DNA of 9,775 nucleotides from Gorillibacterium sp. (GTDB lineage Bacteria > Bacillota > Bacilli > Paenibacillales > NBRC-103111), in the NCBI GenBank assembly GCA_014380705.1, contig JACMJI010000250.1, positions 1 through 9,775 of the forward strand, given 5' to 3'. The translations under genes and the position numbers were made by a program. The notes beneath the pieces were generated by a model. That model did no database searches. It was given only the letters and a program-made list of their open reading frames with translations, and was not told the origin of the DNA. Shown here in pieces: positions 5,574 to 9,775 of this stretch. Numbering within the stretch: the first letter of the stretch is position 1; each line of letters opens with the position of its first letter.

Positions 5574-8500
5574 TTGGATAAACAAGACAACAATAAAGAC
5601 AAACTCAGAGTATACGAATATGCAAAGTCATTAAATATGAGCAGCAAAGAAATCATCACCATACTAAAAAGACTTGATATATCTGTTAACAATCACATGA
5701 GTGTTATGGAGAATCATGCGGTTGGAGCCGTGGAGAAATTCTTTCACGACGTGAAGTCCAATGCAGCAGCTCGTCGTGCGAACGGCGAAGTCGGAACGAG
5801 CAAGACTAGCAATCCAGCAACACCAAATCAGCATCAAGGGGAACGACCACTAGTGACTAATCAAGCTTCCGGGCAACAACCACAGCAGAATGCTGATGGA
5901 GCAAGTAAAGAAAGCCAGCCTAGCGTAAACAGCGTAAGCACTCCTTCGACGAATCAAGGAGAAAGCTCTACAAGTACGCAGAGCGAGCGTCCAGCAGGAC
6001 AAAGTACCAGTACACCAAGCAGCCAAGGCAACAGCCAGGGCAGCTATAACCAACGTCCACAAGGCGACCGTGGACCACGTCCAGCAGGCCAAGGTAGTTA
6101 TAACAATTCCCGTCCGCAAGGCGACCGTGGACCACGTCCAGCAGGCCAAGGCAGCACGGGTCAAGGCGGTCAAGGCAGCTACAGTCAGCGTCCGCAAGGC
6201 GACCGTGGACCACGTCCAGCAGGCCAAGGCAGCACGGGTCAAGGCGGTCAAGGCAGCTATAGTCAACGTCCACAGGGAGACCGTGGACCACGTCCAGCAG
6301 GTCAAGGCAGCAGTGGTCAGGGTGGCCAAGGCAGTTATAGCCCGCGTCCAGCAGGTCAAGGCAGCAGTGGTCAAGGCGGTCAAGGCAGCTACAGTCCACG
6401 TCCACAAGGCGATCGTGGACCTCGTCCAGCGGGTCAAGGCGGCTTTAGCGGTGGCGGTCAAGGTGGTCAACGTCCAGCGGGTCAAGGCGGCTTTAGCGGT
6501 GGCGGTCAAGGTGGTCAACGTTCAGGCGGTCAAGGCGGCTTTAGCGGCGGCGGTCAAGGTGGTCAACGTTCAGGCGGTCAAGGCGGCTTTAGCGGTGGCG
6601 GTCAAGGTGGCCAACGTCCAGCAGGACAAAGCGGCGGTCAGGGTCAGCGTCCGGCAGCACCAGCAGCAGCCAGCATGACAGCTACAGGTCGTCCTGAGCA
6701 AAGACGCAATAAGGATCGCGATAAAGATAAGGTCGTTGCTCCGCGTTCACATGACGCTAGTAGTCGTCCTAATCGCAACCTCGTTGTGCCAGGTGTTGAC
6801 GAAATGGATGTTAAAGCTAATGAAGGCGCAGCGTTCAAGCGTCCACAAAAGCCCGGTGCAAAGCGTTATGACGCTAGAGGCGGTAGGAATAGAGGCCGCA
6901 ACCAAGGGAATATCGTTCGCAAAGATAAAGTAGATAATACACCGAAGAAAATTATCGTGCGCGGCTCAATGACCGTGGGTGACATGGCGAAGCTGCTGCA
7001 TAAGGATCTTTCGGAAGTGATTAAAAAGCTTCTTTCACTTGGGATTATGGCTACAATCAACCAAGAAATTGACTTAGAAACTGTACAACTTCTTGCTACT
7101 GAATTTGGTGTAGAAGTGGATCTGAAGATCATGGTGGATGAGGAGAATTTCGAAGCCATCGAAGAGACAGATGAAGATGAAGATTTGGCAGAACGCCCGC
7201 CTGTCGTTACGATCATGGGACACGTTGACCATGGTAAGACGACGTTGCTCGATGCTATCCGTGAAACAAGTGTTACAGAGGGCGAAGCTGGAGGAATTAC
7301 TCAGCATATCGGGGCCTATCAGGTAGAAATTAATAACAAGAAGATCACTTTCCTAGATACTCCTGGTCACGAAGCGTTTACTTCTATGCGTGCACGCGGA
7401 GCACAGGTTACGGATATTACTATTCTTGTTGTTGCTGCTGATGATGGGGTTATGCCTCAAACCGTAGAAGCAATTAACCATGCTAAAGCAGCTGGTGTAC
7501 CGATCATTGTTGCGGTTAACAAGATCGATAAGCCAGGAGCTAATGTGGAAAAAATTAAACAAGAATTGACAGAATACCAACTCGTTCCAGAAGAGTGGGG
7601 CGGCGACACCATTTTCGTCAATATTTCTGCGAAGCATCGTACCAATCTTGAAGAATTGCTTGAAATGATTCTTCTCTTGGCTGAAGTTAAAGAGTACAAA
7701 GCTAACCCGAATAAACGGGCTAGAGGAACAGTCATCGAGGCTGAGCTAGACAAAGGAAAAGGTCCTGTTGTACGTGTCTTGATCCAGAACGGAACACTTA
7801 AAGTGGGAGACAGCTTTATCGCTGGTGTCTGCTTCGGTCGTGTTCGTGCGATGGTAAATGATAAAGGTAAGAAGCTGAAGGAAGCAGGCCCATCTACCCC
7901 AGTAGAAATTACAGGTTTGAATGAGGTGCCTCACGCAGGTGATCCATTCCTAGCTTATGAAGACGAACGTAAAGCACGTGATATTGCAGAGACGCGTTCA
8001 GCTACTCTACGTTTGTCTGAAATGGGTGCTAACACTCGTGTAACGCTTGATGATTTGTTCAAACATATTCAAGAGGGCGATATCAAGGATCTGTTTGTTA
8101 TCATTAAAGCAGACGTTCAAGGTTCAGCAGAAGCACTTAAAAGCTCATTGGAAAAAATAGATGTTCAAGGCGCTCGAGTAAAGATTATCCACACGGGTGT
8201 CGGTGCTATTACCGAATCCGATATCTCTCTGGCTTCTGCATCTAACGCTATTGTTGTCGGTTTCAACGTTCGTCCAGAGCCACAAGCTAGGCTTGCAGCT
8301 GACCAGGAAAAAGTGGATGTGCGCTTGCACCGAATTATCTATAACGTCATCGAAGAGATTGAACAAGCGATGAAGGGCATGCTAGATCCAATCTTCAAAG
8401 AAAGCATCATAGGACATGCAGAAATTCGTAGTGTGTTCAAAGTAACCAAGGTTGGAACCATTTCGGGTTGTATGGTTACAGATGGTAAGATTTCTCGCTC

Positions 8501-8690
8501 AGCAGAAGCGCGTCTAATTCGCAATGGAATTGTTGTGTTTGAGGGTAAGATTGATTCCCTAAAACGTTTCAAGGATGATGCTAAGGATGTTGCACAAGGC
8601 TATGAATGTGGGATCACACTTGACAAATTCAACGATGTCAAAGAAGGCGACATTATCGAAGCCTTCGTTATGGAAACCGTAGAGAGGTGA
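5574..8690 (+). CDS. infB: translation initiation factor IF-2, with long repetitive N-terminal region
   Basis: IF2 is the GTPase that brings fMet-tRNA to the 30S subunit and promotes subunit joining. At 1,038 residues this one is much longer than the 716-residue B. subtilis protein. Order: an N-terminal IF2_N module (about 10-45, [17 protein letters not shown]); a Ser/Gln/Asn-rich linker; tandem repeats (156-352); a basic Arg/Gly/Lys linker; a second IF2_N module (about 458-515); and the G domain with G1 GHVDHGKT (549-556), G2 GGITQHIG, G3 DTPGH (595-599), G4 NKID (649-652) and G5 SAK (685-687). The domain II beta barrel, domain III ([12 protein letters not shown]) and the fMet-tRNA-binding C2 domain ([15 protein letters not shown]) follow. 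The start is TTG 5574, with an excellent GGAGGTGG (5560-5567) 6 bases upstream. An in-frame TTG at 5508 lies deep in rplGA, has no binding site, and would add residues unlike IF2. The start is 1 base after the rplGA stop. Confidence 0.98.
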   Translation: MDKQDNNKDKLRVYEYAKSLNMSSKEIITILKRLDISVNNHMSVMENHAVGAVEKFFHDVKSNAAARRANGEVGTSKTSNPATPNQHQGERPLVTNQASGQQPQQNADGASKESQPSVNSVSTPSTNQGESSTSTQSERPAGQSTSTPSSQGNSQGSYNQRPQGDRGPRPAGQGSYNNSRPQGDRGPRPAGQGSTGQGGQGSYSQRPQGDRGPRPAGQGSTGQGGQGSYSQRPQGDRGPRPAGQGSSGQGGQGSYSPRPAGQGSSGQGGQGSYSPRPQGDRGPRPAGQGGFSGGGQGGQRPAGQGGFSGGGQGGQRSGGQGGFSGGGQGGQRSGGQGGFSGGGQGGQRPAGQSGGQGQRPAAPAAASMTATGRPEQRRNKDRDKDKVVAPRSHDASSRPNRNLVVPGVDEMDVKANEGAAFKRPQKPGAKRYDARGGRNRGRNQGNIVRKDKVDNTPKKIIVRGSMTVGDMAKLLHKDLSEVIKKLLSLGIMATINQEIDLETVQLLATEFGVEVDLKIMVDEENFEAIEETDEDEDLAERPPVVTIMGHVDHGKTTLLDAIRETSVTEGEAGGITQHIGAYQVEINNKKITFLDTPGHEAFTSMRARGAQVTDITILVVAADDGVMPQTVEAINHAKAAGVPIIVAVNKIDKPGANVEKIKQELTEYQLVPEEWGGDTIFVNISAKHRTNLEELLEMILLLAEVKEYKANPNKRARGTVIEAELDKGKGPVVRVLIQNGTLKVGDSFIAGVCFGRVRAMVNDKGKKLKEAGPSTPVEITGLNEVPHAGDPFLAYEDERKARDIAETRSATLRLSEMGANTRVTLDDLFKHIQEGDIKDLFVIIKADVQGSAEALKSSLEKIDVQGARVKIIHTGVGAITESDISLASASNAIVVGFNVRPEPQARLAADQEKVDVRLHRIIYNVIEEIEQAMKGMLDPIFKESIIGHAEIRSVFKVTKVGTISGCMVTDGKISRSAEARLIRNGIVVFEGKIDSLKRFKDDAKDVAQGYECGITLDKFNDVKEGDIIEAFVMETVER
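6039..6437 (+). repeat. tandem repeat A in infB (about 78-nt unit, six copies)
   Basis: Six in-frame units encode variants of [18 protein letters not shown] followed by GSTGQGGQ. Boundaries: 6039-6092 (short), 6093-6173 (81 nt, one codon longer), 6174-6251 (78), 6252-6329 (78), 6330-6383 (54, the codons for QGDRGPRP missing) and 6384-6437 (54). Bases 6111-6181 and 6189-6259 are a perfect 71-base direct repeat at a 78-base period, so identity extends to synonymous positions. All length changes are multiples of three, so the IF2 frame is kept. The pattern points to recent duplication by slippage or unequal recombination. Confidence 0.95.
6438..6629 (+). repeat. tandem repeat B in infB (48-nt unit, four copies)
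   Basis: Four exact-length units of 16 codons encode [12 protein letters not shown] followed by PAGQ or SGGQ: 6438-6485, 6486-6533, 6534-6581 and 6582-6629. Units two and three differ at a single synonymous base (GGT/GGC). The outer two end in PAGQ and the inner two in SGGQ. The array directly abuts repeat A and shares the GGQ/PAGQ elements, so B may have arisen from A-type sequence. The encoded segment is glycine-rich with regularly spaced Phe and Arg, resembling RGG/FG-type disordered sequence. Confidence 0.95.
6791..6806 (+). promoter_or_regulatory. possible internal ribosome binding site and start for a short IF2 form
   Basis: AGGTG (6791-6795) lies 8 bases before an in-frame ATG (6804-6806, IF2 codon 411), with context MDVKANEG. 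Initiation here would give a 628-residue protein that skips the repeats and keeps the second IF2_N module and all GTPase and tRNA-binding domains. Bacillus subtilis is known to make a long and a short IF2 from one infB by internal initiation, the short form being about 68 kDa, close to what this would yield. The match is suggestive only. Confidence 0.35.
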
Positions 8691-8697
8691 TATAGCT

Positions 8698-9054
8698 ATG
8701 GCAAAAATTCGCCCCGGTAGAGTAGCGGAAGAATTAAAAAAAGAATTGAGCCAAATTATACAACAGGAATTCAAGGACCCAGGTATTGGTTTTCTTACGA
8801 TCACAGGTGTCGAAATTACAGGTGATTTATCTGAAGCTAAAGTATATCTTAGTGTTCTTGGTTCCGAAGAACAGAAGGTAACCACACTCCGGGCATTAGC
8901 CCGGGGCAAAGGTTTCCTCCGTTCTGAAATCGGTAAACGGATGCGGCTTCGCATTGTTCCCGAGCTGATGTTTAAGTTGGATACCTCGATTGATTATGGT
9001 AGTCATATTCAATCCCTGCTTGCCAAGATCAATGATGGGAAGTCTGAGGAATGA
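8698..9054 (+). CDS. rbfA: 30S ribosome-binding factor RbfA
   Basis: RbfA is a type II KH-fold protein that binds the 30S subunit near the 5' helix of 16S rRNA and is needed for late processing and cold adaptation. The 118-residue product has the full family pattern: RPGRVAEELKKELSQIIQQE at the start, DPGIGFLTITGVEITGDLSEAKVYLSVLG, then ARGKGFLRSEIGKRMRLRIVPEL and FKLDTSIDYG. Length is normal for the family. The start ATG at 8698 has GAGAGGTGAT (8682-8691) 6 bases upstream; this site overlaps the infB stop codon, so translation is probably coupled. In B. subtilis a ylxP gene separates infB and rbfA; here the 7-base gap leaves no room for it. Confidence 0.96.
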   Translation: MAKIRPGRVAEELKKELSQIIQQEFKDPGIGFLTITGVEITGDLSEAKVYLSVLGSEEQKVTTLRALARGKGFLRSEIGKRMRLRIVPELMFKLDTSIDYGSHIQSLLAKINDGKSEE

Positions 9055-9775
9055 GTCTTCTCAGGCTGCCCTTTAATGAACAACTGGCAGAAGCCAGCCG
9101 CTTTATCTACGAAGGAGATTTTTTTCTGGTGGTGTCCCACGTCAATCCTGACGGGGACGCCATTAGTTCTACTTTGGCAGTGGGTGAGATGCTTGCCCAA
9201 CTAGGCAAGCATTTTATTATGATTAATGAGAACAGTATTCCTGAAAAATTCGCTTTTCTTATGGGAAATCGACAAATTATAGATTACAGCTTAAAGCCGG
9301 AGCTTCACTTTGAGCGTGTCATTACGGTCGACTGTGCAGATTTTCTCCGTATCGGAGAAGTTCGGGAGCTTTTTGATGCAGGCATTCCGCTGCTAAATAT
9401 CGATCACCATCCAACGAATGATTACTTTGGAGCTGTCCAACTGATTCAACCAGAAGCTGCAGCTACGGCCGAAATCCTTTATACACTAGCCATGGAAATA
9501 GGGACAAGCTGGAGCCCGGAACTAGCCAGCTTTATCTATACGGGATTGCTAACGGATACAGGTGGCTTTCGTTATGCCAACACCACCTCCCATGTTCTGA
9601 GAATCGCAGCGGAGATGTTGGAATATGGCGTCTTTGGTCATGAGATTGCAGATAGGCTTCTGGAAAGATTAACGATGCCGCAGGTGCTGCTTGTGCAAAA
9701 AGCACTTGTATCGCTTTCTTTTGCGCTTAACGGTCAAGTTTCTTGGTTAAATGTATCTTATGAAGACATTCAGGA
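9051..9775 (+). CDS. nrnA: DHH-family phosphoesterase, NrnA-like oligoribonuclease / pAp phosphatase (3' end missing)
   Basis: NrnA-type enzymes degrade 2-5 nt RNA fragments and dephosphorylate pAp, using two metal ions. The 241 codons present show the DHH-domain motifs in order: SHVNPDGDAISS (metal-binding His/Asp set), the VDCAD motif, the namesake DHHPTND, and TDTGGFRY, with TAEILY between the last two. The window ends at the start of the C-terminal DHHA1 region, and the full protein is expected to be about 320 residues. The start is ATG 9051, fixed by an in-frame stop at 9045-9047. It overlaps the rbfA stop (ATGA), and GGGAAG (9037-9042) is a plausible binding site 8 bases upstream, so it is coupled to rbfA. 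Its operon position suggests a link to RNA turnover alongside ribosome assembly. Relatives in the same family hydrolyse cyclic-di-AMP or pApA, so exact substrate is inferred. Confidence 0.9.
   Translation, partial: MSLLRLPFNEQLAEASRFIYEGDFFLVVSHVNPDGDAISSTLAVGEMLAQLGKHFIMINENSIPEKFAFLMGNRQIIDYSLKPELHFERVITVDCADFLRIGEVRELFDAGIPLLNIDHHPTNDYFGAVQLIQPEAAATAEILYTLAMEIGTSWSPELASFIYTGLLTDTGGFRYANTTSHVLRIAAEMLEYGVFGHEIADRLLERLTMPQVLLVQKALVSLSFALNGQVSWLNVSYEDIQ

Noticed and set aside
5850..6518. Open frame of 222 codons on the minus strand over the infB repeats (rich in Thr, Ala, Leu and Trp)
   Set aside because: It is the antisense reading of the Gly/Gln/Pro codon repeats. Repeat periodicity keeps all frames free of stops, and there is no ribosome binding site or family resemblance.
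6039..6629. CRISPR-like direct repeats
   Set aside because: Units are contiguous coding repeats in frame with IF2, without unique spacers, and no cas genes are nearby.
6070..6678. Open frame of 202 codons on the + strand in an alternative frame within infB
   Set aside because: It is a shadow of the same repeats, full of Val-Lys-Ala periodic sequence, with no independent start signal.

Overview
The window is an ordinary, intact housekeeping block from a low- to mid-GC Gram-positive bacterium (Bacillota), most likely Paenibacillus or a close relative. The evidence is a PolC-type replicative polymerase next to a rimP-nusA-rnpM-rplGA-infB-rbfA order, a NusA without the C-terminal acidic repeats, strong AGGTG-type ribosome binding sites, and an unusually long Gly/Gln/Arg-rich IF2 of a kind I associate with Paenibacillus. 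Species identity is inference; no search was run. No mobile element, CRISPR array, tRNA, rRNA or minus-strand gene is supported.

Layout, all on the + strand. Bases 3-2834 are the last two thirds of polC (5' end outside the window). Bases 2835-3219 are a 385-base gap with no convincing protein gene. It holds a weak hairpin just after polC, a strong sigma-A-type promoter (TTGTAA, 17 bases, TGGTATAAT) and a leader of about 280 nt. By eye the leader folds into a closed multi-branch structure ahead of rimP. Then come rimP (3220-3678), a 139-base spacer, nusA (3818-4915), rnpM/ylxR (4939-5253), rplGA/ylxQ (5246-5572), infB (5574-8690), rbfA (8698-9054) and a DHH-family phosphoesterase of the NrnA type (9051 to the window end, truncated). 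From nusA onward the gaps are 23, -8, 1, 7 and -4 bases, consistent with one co-transcribed, translationally coupled operon.

The genes combine transcription elongation/termination control (NusA), 30S maturation (RimP, RbfA), initiation (IF2), two small RNA-binding proteins (YlxR/RnpM and the L7Ae-like YlxQ) and a nanoRNA/pAp-degrading enzyme. Together they form a transcription-translation-ribosome assembly module.

The features most worth a second look are: (1) the structured rimP leader, with a possible alternative pairing beside the rimP ribosome binding site and a T8 tract at the predicted transcription start; (2) two nested tandem repeat families inside infB that encode a low-complexity SYSQ/RGG-like region of about 200 residues; (3) a possible internal IF2 start just after that region, which would give a product about as long as the B. 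subtilis short IF2 form; and (4) four cysteines in YlxR/RnpM that could form a metal site. I see no clearly new multi-gene system here.
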